A stretch of DNA of 64,000 nucleotides from Pseudomonas sp. B21-048 (GTDB taxonomy: Bacteria; Pseudomonadota; Gammaproteobacteria; Pseudomonadales; Pseudomonadaceae). The position numbers and the translations under genes were made by a program. Below are positions 41,348 to 51,408 of this stretch, piece after piece. Below the pieces are notes generated by a model that did not search any database, was not told the DNA's origin, and was given only the letters and a program-made list of their open reading frames with translations. Each line of letters starts with the position of its first letter. Position 1 is the first letter of the stretch. Where the stretch lies: contig NZ_CP087168.1 in NCBI RefSeq assembly GCF_024748615.1, forward strand, positions 124,001 to 188,000, given 5' to 3'.

Positions 41348-41629
41348 TCATCTTTCTGGTGGCCACTGTCGGGACGTATGCGCTAGAGCGAGTATCCAGA
41401 TCGCGTCTGGCTGCAGTTCATAAACGACACGATAGCTCTGATGTGGAATCAACTCGCGAGTACCTGCAATGATTCCGACAGGGCCGCTTTCAGGGTATTG
41501 GGCAATACGGGATATCGCGTTTTTGAAGCGATTATCCATGTCGATCGCGGCTTGCGGGTTGACGGCATGCAAGTAATCCCAAATGTCTGCACGATCCTGT
41601 GCTGCTGTGGGTGTCCAGATTATCTTCAT
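41348..41629 (-). CDS. ParE/RelE-family toxin
   Basis: 93-residue small basic protein of the RelE/ParE fold (KIIWTPTAAQDRADIWDYLHAVNPQAA, and the C-terminal RVVYELQPDAIWILALAHTSRQWP). ParE members poison DNA gyrase, while RelE members cut mRNA; the Arg-Trp-Pro end and sequence layout look like ParE. Its ATG overlaps the stop of the antitoxin gene by 4 bases (ATGA), the usual arrangement of such pairs. Confidence 0.9.
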   Translation of the reverse strand: MKIIWTPTAAQDRADIWDYLHAVNPQAAIDMDNRFKNAISRIAQYPESGPVGIIAGTRELIPHQSYRVVYELQPDAIWILALAHTSRQWPPER

Positions 41630-41904
41630 TCCTGGATGGCTGCTCGCACTCGCCTGGCAGTGAATTCTGCTTCAACTTCATCGTTTGTCAGGCCATCCCC
41701 TGCGCGCATGGACGCTCGGGCACTGTCGACTTTGCGCTGCAGGAATGCTTCGTACTCGCGCGACTCTCGTTGTGTTTGAACGAATTGGCGCATCATTTCC
41801 CTGACGATTTGAGAGGCAGGACGATGAGAAGCTTCTGCTTCGGCCATGAATTGTTCGCGCAATTCAGATTCGAGTTTCATCGTAAAAACGGCTTGTTTTG
41901 ACAT
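41626..41904 (-). CDS. Ribbon-helix-helix antitoxin partner of ParE-like toxin
   Basis: 92 residues. The N-terminus (MSKQAVFTMKLESELREQFMAEAEASHRPASQIVREMMRQF) is a ribbon-helix-helix DNA-binding domain, and the C-terminal part (YEAFLQRKVDSARASMRAGDGLTNDEVEAEFTARRVRAA) is the toxin-binding region. ATG 41904 is favoured; TTG 41910 would add two residues. A palindromic operator lies just upstream. Confidence 0.9.
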   Translation of the reverse strand: MSKQAVFTMKLESELREQFMAEAEASHRPASQIVREMMRQFVQTQRESREYEAFLQRKVDSARASMRAGDGLTNDEVEAEFTARRVRAAIQE

Positions 41905-41920
41905 GCTCAAGTTCTCCGAA

Positions 41921-41941
41921 TATGTACTGACTGAGTATATA
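41921..41941 (-). promoter_or_regulatory. Inverted-repeat operator of the toxin-antitoxin pair
   Basis: TATGTACT and AGTATATA are imperfect inverted repeats around GACTG, 17 bases upstream of the antitoxin start. RHH antitoxins typically bind such sites to repress their own operon. Confidence 0.55.
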
Positions 41942-42145
41942 CGCCTTCATTACTTACTCTAGTTTCAAGCGATGCTGTCACGACGGACGGCCGTGTTTGT
42001 TCCTTGCCTTGGGTGGCGGCTGGTAAAGCGGACGAACGCAAGGCTCACAACCCGGCAAACCCTGAGCCCGTTGCTATGCTTTGACTTGATGGGGGCGCGC
42101 GGCGAACCCGTCGATCAGGCTTGCGTTGGTCATGGGGATCTAATA

Positions 42146-42781
42146 ATGAAAAACCCTTATGCTCCCGGCTTCTGGTGCGCCATTGCGGCATTGGTTTTGC
42201 TGTCGGCCACCTATTTCTACGGCGTGATGCTGGCTCACCAGCTCGACACGGCGCTGATATTCCTCGACAGCGCGGTGGCGTTGATCGCCGTGATGGCTAT
42301 CGTGGTGGTCGCCTGGGCTTCTTTACAGAACCAGCGCATCAAGAAACGACAACTCGAACAAGGCAAGACCCTGGTGCTGATCTGGGACACCAAGGTGGCT
42401 TTGCGTCGTGTCGAAACCGTGTTCGACCGGTATTTCTGGGGCAGTTACTGGCAACCGGGGCGCACGTTCCAGGAAGTCATGGGCGAACTCACCGGCACGC
42501 CGCTGGAAAAAAGCCTCGAAACCTTGAAAAAACAATGCCTGGCGTTGGACAAGCAAGTGGCCGACGAGGGGTGGCACTGGCTCAACAATGCGCGAGAGCT
42601 GTCCGATGTCGCCAACGCCATGGCCCGCGAGCGTTATCAACTGGACTTCTGCGATCCACGCGGGGAAGTGACGGGGGGGACGGTGATCAATCGGGATTTT
42701 GAAGTGCTGGTGTACACCTGGACCGCACGGCTCAAGAGCTTTGATCATCAATTGGATGAGATTGAGGTTCAGTATTCCTGA
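42146..42781 (+). CDS. Hypothetical protein with two membrane helices
   Basis: 211 residues, not recognised as a named family. Two N-terminal membrane helices (FWCAIAALVLLSATYFYGVML and TALIFLDSAVALIAVMAIVVVAWA), then a cytoplasmic helical region rich in charged and aromatic residues (ETVFDRYFWGSYWQPGRTFQ, KKQCLALDKQVADEGWHWL). ATG 42146 has GGGGATC upstream; the open frame upstream to 41972 has no features. Stands alone between the toxin-antitoxin pair and DUF945. Confidence 0.75.
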   Translation: MKNPYAPGFWCAIAALVLLSATYFYGVMLAHQLDTALIFLDSAVALIAVMAIVVVAWASLQNQRIKKRQLEQGKTLVLIWDTKVALRRVETVFDRYFWGSYWQPGRTFQEVMGELTGTPLEKSLETLKKQCLALDKQVADEGWHWLNNARELSDVANAMARERYQLDFCDPRGEVTGGTVINRDFEVLVYTWTARLKSFDHQLDEIEVQYS

Positions 42782-43014
42782 ATTGATGTTGGCTGGACTG
42801 ACGCCTTCGCGGGCATGACCGCCGAAACTCTCAACTCTTGCCAGTTATCCACAAGCAGCGATATCCCATAGACACTCTTGCACCTTTAATCATTGGGCCG
42901 CCCTGTGGCGCAAATGCTAATCTCCTTCCACTTTCAGCGAAGTCGAGCCGCAACCCGTCATGGGTTCAGGGAAGACGACCACACTTTCAACAACGGACAT
43001 TGAACGGGTACTTC

Positions 43015-44526
43015 ATGAATAAATCAGCAGGCGTGTTTCTAGGAATTGTCGTGGCGATCGGTGCAATCAGCGCTGGCGGTGCGTGGTACACCGGCAGCAA
43101 ACTCGATGGGGTGCTGAACACCTCGATCGCAGACGCCAATAAAGAACTGCAAGCCGCGCTGGCAGGTTCCAATGGCACGGCGTCGTTGGAGCTGGTGTCG
43201 CTGGACCGCCATGTGTTCAGCAGCACCGCGCACTACCGCCTCAAGGGCGAGGGCGAGATGTTTGGTGAAGCGCCGGTCGAGTTGCTGTTCGTCGACCGCA
43301 TCGAACACGGCCCGCTGCCGTTCTCGCGCCTGGTGTCGCTGAAGTGGTTGCCGGTCCTGGCCACCAGTCACTACGAGCTGGAAAAGACCCCGCTGACCGA
43401 GAAGTGGTTCGTCGCCGCCAAGGACAATTCTCCGGTCAAAGGCGTGGTCAACATCGGTTACGACAATTCCACCAAGGGCACGCTCGAATTTCTGCCACTG
43501 GAAGCCGCGCTGGATGACAAGTCCAATCTGACATTCTCCGGGTTGAAACTGGACGTGGCCGCCAGCGCCCAGGCGCAAAAGGTCAAGGCAGACGGTTACA
43601 TGGACAGCCTGAAGCTGATCACCGTGGCCGAAGATCAGACCCCGGTGCAGGTCGAGCTCAATGGCTTGACCGTGGCCAGTAACCTGAACAAAAGCACCTA
43701 CGGCTATTACGTCGGTGAGAACACCGTCGAGCTGACCAATAGCAAGACCACTTTCGGTGCGAAACAATCGGTACTCGGTTTCAAGAATTTTGAAATGAAG
43801 AACAAGACCGAGGAGTCGGGCACTAATGCTTCGGGGCGTGCCGATTACAAGGTCGGTGAAGTGTCCTTGAACGGCAAGGTTATCGGTTCCGCGCAGATGG
43901 CCATGAGCCTGAAAAACCTCGACATCCCGTCAACGATGTCGCTGATGCAGATCTACCAGACCAGACTGCAACCGTACGAGAGGGCCGCCGCTGAAGCTGC
44001 TACCGCCGGTCTACCGGCGCCGGAGCTGAACCTGACGCCGGCCGAAGAGGCACAGGTCAAGACCGGCCTGGAGAAACTGCTGGCCGCCGGCCCGCAGGTG
44101 GCTCTGGAAAACCTGTCGTTCCATACCAGCAACGGCGAAAGCCGCGCCAACCTGGTGCTGGACCTGACCAAACCGCAGTCCATGGACCTGCCGCCAGACC
44201 AGTTGGTCAAGCAGTTGATTGCTCTGTTGGACTTCAACCTATTGGTGTCCAAGCCAATGCTGGTTGATGTGCTCACCGTGCAGTCGCAAATCGACGGCCA
44301 GACCGACGCCAAGCTGATTGCCGATCAGGCGAGCGCAACCGCCGATATGTTCGGCAGCATGGCGGTCGGCACGCAACTGGCGAAACTGGACGGTAACAAC
44401 GTCGTCACCAAACTGCACTACGCCAATAATCAGGTGGACTTCAACGGCCAGAAAATGACCCTCGAAGAATTTGTCGGCTTCGTGATGAGCAAACTCGGCG
44501 GCACGAGCGACGTCACCATCCAGTAA
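43015..44526 (+). CDS. YdgA-like DUF945 family protein
   Basis: 503 residues. N-terminal membrane anchor (AGVFLGIVVAIGAISAGGAWYTG) followed by the long DUF945 region, a beta-rich periplasmic body. Members are abundant in gamma-proteobacteria and of poorly known function. ATG 43015 places the anchor at residues 4-24; the longer frame adds 59 residues without character. A clear terminator follows. Confidence 0.88.
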   Translation: MNKSAGVFLGIVVAIGAISAGGAWYTGSKLDGVLNTSIADANKELQAALAGSNGTASLELVSLDRHVFSSTAHYRLKGEGEMFGEAPVELLFVDRIEHGPLPFSRLVSLKWLPVLATSHYELEKTPLTEKWFVAAKDNSPVKGVVNIGYDNSTKGTLEFLPLEAALDDKSNLTFSGLKLDVAASAQAQKVKADGYMDSLKLITVAEDQTPVQVELNGLTVASNLNKSTYGYYVGENTVELTNSKTTFGAKQSVLGFKNFEMKNKTEESGTNASGRADYKVGEVSLNGKVIGSAQMAMSLKNLDIPSTMSLMQIYQTRLQPYERAAAEAATAGLPAPELNLTPAEEAQVKTGLEKLLAAGPQVALENLSFHTSNGESRANLVLDLTKPQSMDLPPDQLVKQLIALLDFNLLVSKPMLVDVLTVQSQIDGQTDAKLIADQASATADMFGSMAVGTQLAKLDGNNVVTKLHYANNQVDFNGQKMTLEEFVGFVMSKLGGTSDVTIQ

Positions 44527-44544
44527 AACCGCAGGCTTGCGCGC

Positions 44545-44583
44545 AACGCCCGGCCTCTGCAGCACGCAGACGCCGGGCGTTTT
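44545..44583 (+). terminator. Rho-independent terminator after DUF945 gene
   Basis: AACGCCCGGC pairs with GCCGGGCGTT around a loop of 17 bases that itself contains CTGC/GCAG, then TTTT. Lies 18 bases past the stop. Confidence 0.8.
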
Positions 44584-44627
44584 GCTGTCTGGGGTTTCGA
44601 AAGGAGGTGAGGAGAGGAACCGCTTTT

Positions 44628-44695
44628 TGTAGGAGCCAGGCTTGCCGGCGAAGGCGCTCTTAAGGACGCCTTCGCCGGCAAGCCTGGCTCCTACA
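44628..44695. repeat. REP-like perfect inverted repeat
   Basis: TGTAGGAGCCAGGCTTGCCG with the complement ending CTCCTACA; centre TCTTAAGGA. Located upstream of pgaA. The remaining 200 bases up to pgaA hold its promoter region, with no further gene seen. Confidence 0.85.
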
Positions 44696-44898
44696 GGTCC
44701 GATTTACGCTTGGCTGACTGGCACCAGAGAAAAGCCGAGCGTCAGGAATCTGAATAATTATTGTGTTCTGAATAGTCGACTGCGCTTGCATGCAAAACTG
44801 CGTCGATAAATTTTGGCTGGGTCTTTCGCCCCGGCTTTTCTCGTTACGAATGGGCAAGGGACATTGCGACCCGGCTAGCCATGTAAGGATGCTGACAA

Positions 44899-47379
44899 AT
44901 GCCGTGTATTGCTGGTCCCTTCATTCATCGTGGGTTGCGCCCCTTGTTTCGCGTTGCGCTCTGCGGCCAGTTGCTGTGGCCGATGCCAGCGCTTGCCGAC
45001 ACCCCCTACGACCAAATGGTTCGCGATGCTCGGGCCGGCAATTACGCGCCGGCGCTGACCGTGTTGCGCCAAGTGCCGGAAAATCAGGCCACCACCGGCC
45101 AGATCAGCGATCACTTGCAGATCGCCAACTGGGCCGGCCTGGACGCCGAAGTGGTCCAGGTCTATGAAACCCAGGGGTACAATCGGGCGCTGCCGGTTCA
45201 GGCCCTGACCGCCACCGCGCGCGCCTATCGCAACCTCAAACGCTGGGATTCGGCAACCCAGGTGTACAACAAGGCCCTGGCCCTTGAGCCGCAAAATCCC
45301 GACCTTCAGCTGGGCCTGGCAATGACCCAGGCCGACGCCGGTAAACCTGACGAGGCCGTTGCCCGTGCCAGGGCGCTCGTGGCGGCGAAACCGGATGATC
45401 CTTCCCGCCGCCTGGCCCTGGCCTACGCCCTGACTCGCGCCGGTGCCACCTATGACGCGCTGTTTGAATACGACCAGGCTTTCATTCGTGCTGGCAACAA
45501 ACCCGACATCGCTCGGGAATATGTGATCGCCCTGCAACGTGCCCGTCTGCCGGAGCCCGCCTTGCGCCTGGCGCGTCAGCGGCCGGGATTGATTGATCCG
45601 GTCACGCTGCGACGCCTTGAAGGGGACCTGGCCGCAGAACGCGTGCGCCTGGCCGAGCTGGCGACTCCCAACGAAAAAGAACGTTATGTGATCGCTGATC
45701 GGGCTCTGGCCGATTACGACCAGTTACTGGCGACCTGGACGCCGGACCCTCAGGCCCACGATGACGTTGTCCGCTGGCGAATCGATCGCATGGGGGCCCT
45801 CAAGACCCGTGCGCGCACCGCCGAGGTAATCGCCGAATACCAGAAGCGGCTCGCCGAAGGCGTGAAGATTCCGACCTACGCCCTGCGTTGGGTGGCGTCG
45901 TCCTATCTGGATCAGCGTCAGCCGGAAATCGCCGCCGATTTGTATCGCCAGATACTGGTCGCGCCGGATGCCGATGTCGGCGACCGTCTGGAAGACAGCA
46001 CGGCGCTCTATTACGCCTTGCTCGAAAGCGACAAGGCCGATGAAGCGCGTCAGGTCGCCGAAGACCTGGCCAAGACCCAGAAACCGCGAGTCGAGCTCAA
46101 AGGTTTGCCAGTGGGTAACCCCAACGATGAATGGATGGACGCGCAACAACTCGCCGCCCAGGCGGGCACCTACGGCGCCGATCTGCCGTCGGGCGAGCAG
46201 CGCTTGCAGGCGTTGGTGGATCAGGCCCCGGGCAACCTCGGCTTGAGTCTGGCCCAGGCCGATCTGTACCTGGCCCGGAACTGGCCACGGCGCGCCGAGA
46301 ATCAGCTCAAGGATACCGAGAGCATGGTCCCGCGGGACATCGGGCTGGAAGTTGCGCAAGGCCACACTGCCATGGATCTGCAGGAATGGCGGCAGCTGGA
46401 TGCGCTGACCGATGATGTGGTCACGCGTTTCCCCAACAACCGTCAGGTCCAGCGTTTGCAGCGTCAGCGTGCGGTTCATGAGATGGCCGAACTGCGGGTG
46501 GAGGCCTATGGCGGCAAGAGTTATGGCGGTGGCGACAGCGACGTCGGGGCGGTCAATGGCAGTCGCGATTTCGGCATCGAAACCACGCTGTATAGCCCGC
46601 CCATCGATGAAGACTGGCGCCTGTTCGCCGGTGCCGGTTACGCCACCGGCGACTTCCAGGAAGGCACCGGCCACCATCGCTTTCAGCGCGTCGGGCTAGA
46701 ACGCCGGACCCGCGACATGACCCTGGAAGCGGAAGTCTCCAACCACTCCTATGGCTTCGGTAACAAACAGGGCGCGCGCCTGGCGATTGCCCGAGACATC
46801 AATGATCACTGGCAGTACGGCGGCAGCCTCGAATACCTGTCGGCGCAAACGCCGTTGCGGGCCTTGAACAGCGACATCACCGCGAACGGCGGCAGCGGTT
46901 TCATCCGTTGGCGCGCCAATGAGAGCCGTGAGTGGAGGCTGGCGGTCAGCCCCTCGCACTTCAGTGACGGCAACAACCGTGTCGAAGCCTTGCTCACCGG
47001 TCGCGAGGGTGTTTACCGCGCGCCGGGGTTGCAGGTTGATCTTGGCCTGGAGGTTGGCAGCAGCCATAACTCCAAGTCCGACGACGTGCCGTACTTCAAC
47101 CCCAAATCCGACTTCAGCGTGCTGCCGACGGTGAACGTCAATCACGTGCTCTATCACCGCTACGAAACGTCCTGGAGCCAGCAGTTCCAGGCCGGTGCGG
47201 GCACCTATAGCCAGCGCGATCACGGGACTGGCGGCGTCGGTCTGCTGGGTTACGGCCAGCGTTATAGCTGGAACGACGTATTGGAGGTAGGCGGCCTGTT
47301 AAGCGTGATCAACCGACCTTATGACGGTGACCGCGAAACCGATCTGCGCCTGCTCGTAGACCTCACTTACCGCTTCTAG
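44899..47379 (+). CDS. pgaA: PgaA outer membrane porin of poly-N-acetylglucosamine export
   Basis: 826 residues. Signal peptide to ALA-DTPYD (about 33). Then a TPR superhelix (about 40-480, e.g. AYRNLKRWDSATQVYNKALALEPQNPDLQLGLA) that binds de-acetylated PNAG in the periplasm, and a C-terminal beta-barrel (about 510-826, ending in DLTYRF, a normal outer membrane terminal Phe). AAGGATG lies upstream of ATG 44899. First gene of pgaABCD. Confidence 0.94.
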   Translation: MPCIAGPFIHRGLRPLFRVALCGQLLWPMPALADTPYDQMVRDARAGNYAPALTVLRQVPENQATTGQISDHLQIANWAGLDAEVVQVYETQGYNRALPVQALTATARAYRNLKRWDSATQVYNKALALEPQNPDLQLGLAMTQADAGKPDEAVARARALVAAKPDDPSRRLALAYALTRAGATYDALFEYDQAFIRAGNKPDIAREYVIALQRARLPEPALRLARQRPGLIDPVTLRRLEGDLAAERVRLAELATPNEKERYVIADRALADYDQLLATWTPDPQAHDDVVRWRIDRMGALKTRARTAEVIAEYQKRLAEGVKIPTYALRWVASSYLDQRQPEIAADLYRQILVAPDADVGDRLEDSTALYYALLESDKADEARQVAEDLAKTQKPRVELKGLPVGNPNDEWMDAQQLAAQAGTYGADLPSGEQRLQALVDQAPGNLGLSLAQADLYLARNWPRRAENQLKDTESMVPRDIGLEVAQGHTAMDLQEWRQLDALTDDVVTRFPNNRQVQRLQRQRAVHEMAELRVEAYGGKSYGGGDSDVGAVNGSRDFGIETTLYSPPIDEDWRLFAGAGYATGDFQEGTGHHRFQRVGLERRTRDMTLEAEVSNHSYGFGNKQGARLAIARDINDHWQYGGSLEYLSAQTPLRALNSDITANGGSGFIRWRANESREWRLAVSPSHFSDGNNRVEALLTGREGVYRAPGLQVDLGLEVGSSHNSKSDDVPYFNPKSDFSVLPTVNVNHVLYHRYETSWSQQFQAGAGTYSQRDHGTGGVGLLGYGQRYSWNDVLEVGGLLSVINRPYDGDRETDLRLLVDLTYRF

Positions 47380-47391
47380 AAGAGTTTGAAG

Positions 47392-49389
47392 ATGCCTTTT
47401 ATTTCGCGTTTCATCCTTCTGCTGGGAGCGCTGTTGATCAGCGCCTGCGCCCAGCAAGCCCCGGCCTTCACAACGCCGTCCGAACGTCCGGTGGCGGTCA
47501 ATGAACAGCCATGGCCGAAAAACCACGTACTCGGGATCGCTTACCACGATGTCGAAGACCGCGACCCCGATCAGGCGGTAGTGGCCGTACGCACCGAGCG
47601 CCTGCTCGAGCAACTGGCGTGGCTACGGGAGAATAATTACAAGCCGGTCACTGTCGACCAGGTCATGGCGGCTCGCAATGGCGGCCCTGAACTACCGCCC
47701 CGGGCGATCATGCTGAGTTTCGACGATGGCTATTCGAGCTTCTACACCCGCGTGATGCCGGTGCTGCGCGCCTATAACTGGCATGCCTTGCTGGCGCCGG
47801 TGGGGACGTGGATCGATACGCCGCTGAACCAGCCGGTGGATTTCGCCGGTACGCCGCGCAAGCGTTCGGACTTCCTGACCTGGGAGCAGATTCGCGAGGT
47901 TTCCCGATCCGGTCTGGTGGAAATCGCCGCCCACACCGACGCCAGCCACAAAGGTGTGTTGGCCAACCCGCAAGGCAACCTGCAACCGGCTGCTGCGACC
48001 CGGCGTTATGACGCCACTACCGGGCGCTATGAAACCGAGGCCCAATTTCAGGCCCGGATGCGCGCCGACGTGATGGCCATCTCGGAAAAAATCCACAAGA
48101 TCACCGGTTACAAACCGCGGGTTTGGGTCTGGCCGTATGGCACGGCGGATGGCACCTCGCTGCAAGTGATCAACGATCAGGGTTATCAGATGGCCCTGAC
48201 CCTGGACGATGGCCTCAGTGCCCTCGACAACTTGATGAGCAGCCCGCGCTATTTGGTGGCCTCGGACCCGGATGGCGAACACTTCGCCAACAGCGTTGTC
48301 TCGGTGCAGTCCAAATCGCCCATGCGCGTGGTGCATGTGGATCTGGACAATGTCTACGACCCGGACCCGGCACAACAGGAAATCAACCTCGGCAAACTGA
48401 TCCAGCGCATGGCCGACATGGGCGCCAACACGGTGTTCCTGCAAGCCTTCGCCGACCCTGCGGGCGATGGCCTGGTGCGCTCGTTGTACTTCCCTAACCG
48501 TCACCTGCCTGTGCGCGCCGATCTCTTCGATCGCGTGGCCTGGCAGTTGCGCACTCGGGCTCACGTCCAAGTGTATGCCTGGATGCCAGTGCTGAGTTTT
48601 GCCCTGGACTCGAAGCTGCCACGCGTTACTCGCTGGAACCCGAAAACCGCTACCACGTTGATTGATCCGGACCAGTACAAACGCTTGTCGCCATTCGATC
48701 CGAAGGTGCGGCGCATCATCGGTGAAATCTACGAAGACGTGGCGCGCCTGACCTCGGTCGACGGCATTCTCTATCACGATGACGCGGTGCTGTCAGACTT
48801 CGAAGACGCCGGCCCCGAAGCCCTGAAGGTCTATGCCGCCCACGGTTTTCCCGGTTCGATTGCCGCCCTGCGTGCCGATCCGGCCACCCTGCAACGCTGG
48901 ACGCGTTTCAAGAGCCGCTACCTGATCGATTTCACTCACGAACTGACCGCCAAGGTGCGTGCCATTCGCGGCCCGCAAGTGGAGACGGCGCGCAATATTT
49001 TCGCCGAGCCGATGCTCAACCCCGAGAGCGAAACCTGGTTCGCGCAGAATCTCGACGACTTCCTGGGTGCCTACAACTGGACGGCACCCATGGCCATGCC
49101 ATTCATGGAAAAACAGAGCCGCCAGCAATCCGGCCGTTGGCTCGAAAAACTGGTGGCGACGGTCAAGTCGCGCCCCGGCGCACTCGGCCGCACGGTGTTC
49201 GAACTACAGGCCCGCGACTGGAGGAAAAGCACCGGAGCCGATATCAAGAGCGCACAGCTGGCTGACTGGATGGGCCGCCTCAAGCGTCAGGGCGCCACCA
49301 GTTTTGGCTACTACCCGGACAACTTCCTCGAGAACCAGCCGGACCTGAAAACCGTGCGGCCCGCGCTCTCCAACAAGTGGAATCCATAA
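47392..49389 (+). CDS. pgaB: PgaB PNAG N-deacetylase lipoprotein
   Basis: 665 residues. Lipobox LLISAC at residues 16-21. The polysaccharide deacetylase domain shows the metal-binding pattern ([12 protein letters not shown] with Asp-Asp, and [12 protein letters not shown] with paired His). The C-terminal half (about 310 on, [20 protein letters not shown]) is the glycoside-hydrolase-like PNAG-binding domain. It partly de-acetylates PNAG for export. ATG 47392 is chosen over TTG 47386. It lies 12 bases after pgaA and abuts pgaC by one base. Confidence 0.95.
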   Translation: MPFISRFILLLGALLISACAQQAPAFTTPSERPVAVNEQPWPKNHVLGIAYHDVEDRDPDQAVVAVRTERLLEQLAWLRENNYKPVTVDQVMAARNGGPELPPRAIMLSFDDGYSSFYTRVMPVLRAYNWHALLAPVGTWIDTPLNQPVDFAGTPRKRSDFLTWEQIREVSRSGLVEIAAHTDASHKGVLANPQGNLQPAAATRRYDATTGRYETEAQFQARMRADVMAISEKIHKITGYKPRVWVWPYGTADGTSLQVINDQGYQMALTLDDGLSALDNLMSSPRYLVASDPDGEHFANSVVSVQSKSPMRVVHVDLDNVYDPDPAQQEINLGKLIQRMADMGANTVFLQAFADPAGDGLVRSLYFPNRHLPVRADLFDRVAWQLRTRAHVQVYAWMPVLSFALDSKLPRVTRWNPKTATTLIDPDQYKRLSPFDPKVRRIIGEIYEDVARLTSVDGILYHDDAVLSDFEDAGPEALKVYAAHGFPGSIAALRADPATLQRWTRFKSRYLIDFTHELTAKVRAIRGPQVETARNIFAEPMLNPESETWFAQNLDDFLGAYNWTAPMAMPFMEKQSRQQSGRWLEKLVATVKSRPGALGRTVFELQARDWRKSTGADIKSAQLADWMGRLKRQGATSFGYYPDNFLENQPDLKTVRPALSNKWNP

Positions 49390-49390
49390 C

Positions 49391-50749
49391 ATGCTGGACA
49401 GACTTCTAGCCCTGCTGGTTCTGGCGATCGTCCTTGGGCTTCCCCTCGGGCTGATCTTTCTGTTCACCGGGCAATTCCTGATGGATTTCGTGTTCTTCTA
49501 TCCACTGTTCATGTCGGGACTATGGATTGCCGGCGGCCTGTATTTCTGGCTGCACTGGGAACGGCACTGGCCGTGGCAGGATGACACCTTGCCGCCACCG
49601 CTGGCCGGCGAACCGCTGATCTCGATCCTGATCCCTTGTTACAACGAAGGCGACAACGCGGCCGATACCATCCACGCGGCGCTGGCCCAGCATTACCCGA
49701 ATATCGAAGTGATCGCGATCAACGACGGCTCCAAGGACAACACCGCCGCGGTGCTCGATGCACTGGCGGCGCAGGATCCGCGTCTGCGGGTGCTGCACCT
49801 GGCGGAAAACCAGGGCAAGGCAGTGGCCCTGCGCATGGGCGCCATCGCGGCGCGCAGCGAGTATCTGGTGTGCATCGACGGTGACGCGCTGTTGGCGCCG
49901 AACACCGCGGCGTATCTGGTGGCGCCGATGCTCGACAATGCGCGACTGGGCGCCGTGACCGGCAACCCGCGAATCCGCACCCGTTCGACCCTGATCGGCC
50001 GTGTGCAGGTCGGCGAGTTCTCGTCGATCATCGGCCTGATCAAGCGCACTCAACGGGTGTTCGGGCGGATCTTTACCGTCTCCGGGGTTATCGTCGCTTT
50101 CCGTCGCACCGCACTGAACCGGGTCGGCTACTGGAGCCCGGACATGATCACCGAAGACATCGACATCAGTTGGAAGCTGCAACTGGATCACTGGAGCATT
50201 TTCTACGAGCCCCGCGCGCTGTGCTGGATCCTCATGCCGGAAACCCTCGGTGGCCTGTGGAAGCAGCGTCTGCGCTGGGCCCAGGGCGGCGCTGAGGTGC
50301 TGTTCAAGAACATCCGTGGCATCTGGCAATACCGTCATCGTTACCTCTGGCCGCTGCTGTTCGAATACTGCCTGTCTACTGGGTGGGCCTTCACGTTCCT
50401 GCTGTCGATGATTTTCTGGGGCGTCGGAACATTCATCGAAATGCCGCCAGCCATTGCTGTCGATCACCTCATGCCGCCGGCGTTTACCGGGCTGTTGTTA
50501 GCAGTAGTCTGCCTGGTGCAATTCGCGGTCAGCATCATGATCGACCGCCGTTATGAAAAGGGCCTCGGCAAGACCCTGTTCTGGGTGATTTGGTATCCGC
50601 TGGTGTTCTGGCTTATCAGCTTGCTCACCACCCTGGTCAGTTTCCCCAAAGTGCTGTTCGGCCAACATCAGAAGCGCGCGCGCTGGGTCAGCCCGGACCG
50701 TGGCATCAAGCCGCTGAATGACGATGAAGAGGAGGAGGTCATCAAATGA
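49391..50749 (+). CDS. pgaC: PgaC GT2 poly-N-acetylglucosamine synthase
   Basis: 452-residue processive glycosyltransferase that makes PNAG from UDP-GlcNAc at the inner membrane. Membrane helices at about 5-28 and 34-54, GT2 domain with [17 protein letters not shown] (metal DxD), TED (MITEDIDIS) and QRLRWAQGG (the QxxRW motif), then more helices (about 310-425). Acidic C-terminus. It overlaps pgaD by ATGA. Confidence 0.95.
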   Translation: MLDRLLALLVLAIVLGLPLGLIFLFTGQFLMDFVFFYPLFMSGLWIAGGLYFWLHWERHWPWQDDTLPPPLAGEPLISILIPCYNEGDNAADTIHAALAQHYPNIEVIAINDGSKDNTAAVLDALAAQDPRLRVLHLAENQGKAVALRMGAIAARSEYLVCIDGDALLAPNTAAYLVAPMLDNARLGAVTGNPRIRTRSTLIGRVQVGEFSSIIGLIKRTQRVFGRIFTVSGVIVAFRRTALNRVGYWSPDMITEDIDISWKLQLDHWSIFYEPRALCWILMPETLGGLWKQRLRWAQGGAEVLFKNIRGIWQYRHRYLWPLLFEYCLSTGWAFTFLLSMIFWGVGTFIEMPPAIAVDHLMPPAFTGLLLAVVCLVQFAVSIMIDRRYEKGLGKTLFWVIWYPLVFWLISLLTTLVSFPKVLFGQHQKRARWVSPDRGIKPLNDDEEEEVIK

Positions 50750-51273
50750 GAATCATCAGAACCCGGCAGCGGCCCTTTCTGGCCGTGATCGATATCTTTC
50801 TCACCGTGCTCGCCTGGGTCGGTCTGCTGTACTTGCTGGCGCGCAGTTTGTGGCCGTTGATGGATACCCATGCCGGCCCGCGTATCTACGCGTCGTTTTT
50901 CGACGCCCTCGGCACGCTGCAGATTTACCTGTGGGTGGCATTGTTCAACGCGGTAATCCTGATCACGTGGGCGCGTTATCAACAGCGCAAAAGCAAGAGC
51001 TTCGCCCAGCGCCGTTTACCGGCGCCGGTGGTGGATGATCAGGGGCTCAGCAAAAGCTTCAAGCTGACCGGCGACCGGCTGGCGAAACTGCGCACGCCGG
51101 GCTCGATGACCATTCATAACGATCAGGATGGCGATGTCAGCCATGTCGTTACGCACTTCCTCCCGGTCGACCCGGCCCAGCTGTCGCCGCCTTTGGCGCC
51201 GCTGGAGCATCCGTGGGTGATTCGTTTGCCGGCTGAGGATGATGACAACCGGGAGCCGATAAGCATCGTTTGA
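50746..51273 (+). CDS. pgaD: PgaD, small partner of the PNAG synthase
   Basis: 175 residues with two membrane helices (about 15-40 and 60-80), a cytoplasmic tail. In E. coli PgaD binds PgaC and both take part in sensing c-di-GMP to allow polymerisation. Its sequence is poorly conserved; the call rests on its place as fourth gene, the 4-base overlap with pgaC, and size. Confidence 0.87.
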   Translation: MRIIRTRQRPFLAVIDIFLTVLAWVGLLYLLARSLWPLMDTHAGPRIYASFFDALGTLQIYLWVALFNAVILITWARYQQRKSKSFAQRRLPAPVVDDQGLSKSFKLTGDRLAKLRTPGSMTIHNDQDGDVSHVVTHFLPVDPAQLSPPLAPLEHPWVIRLPAEDDDNREPISIV

Positions 51274-51292
51274 CCCGCTCTTTGTAGATACA

Positions 51293-51378
51293 AGGAGCTG
51301 CCGCAGGCTGCGATCTTTTGATTTTCAGCGGTTTCGAAAATGCCAAAGATCAAAAGATCGCAGCCTGCGGCAGCTCCT
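51293..51378. repeat. Long inverted repeat after pgaD
   Basis: AGGAGCTGCCGCAGGCTGCG ... with complement ending at 51378, plus arms TCTTTTGAT/ATCAAAAGA. Lies between converging pgaD and the reductase gene; likely a bidirectional terminator-like REP variant. Confidence 0.85.
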
Positions 51379-51408
51379 ACGAGGGGAGCGGAGGATTGGA
51401 GAGATCGG

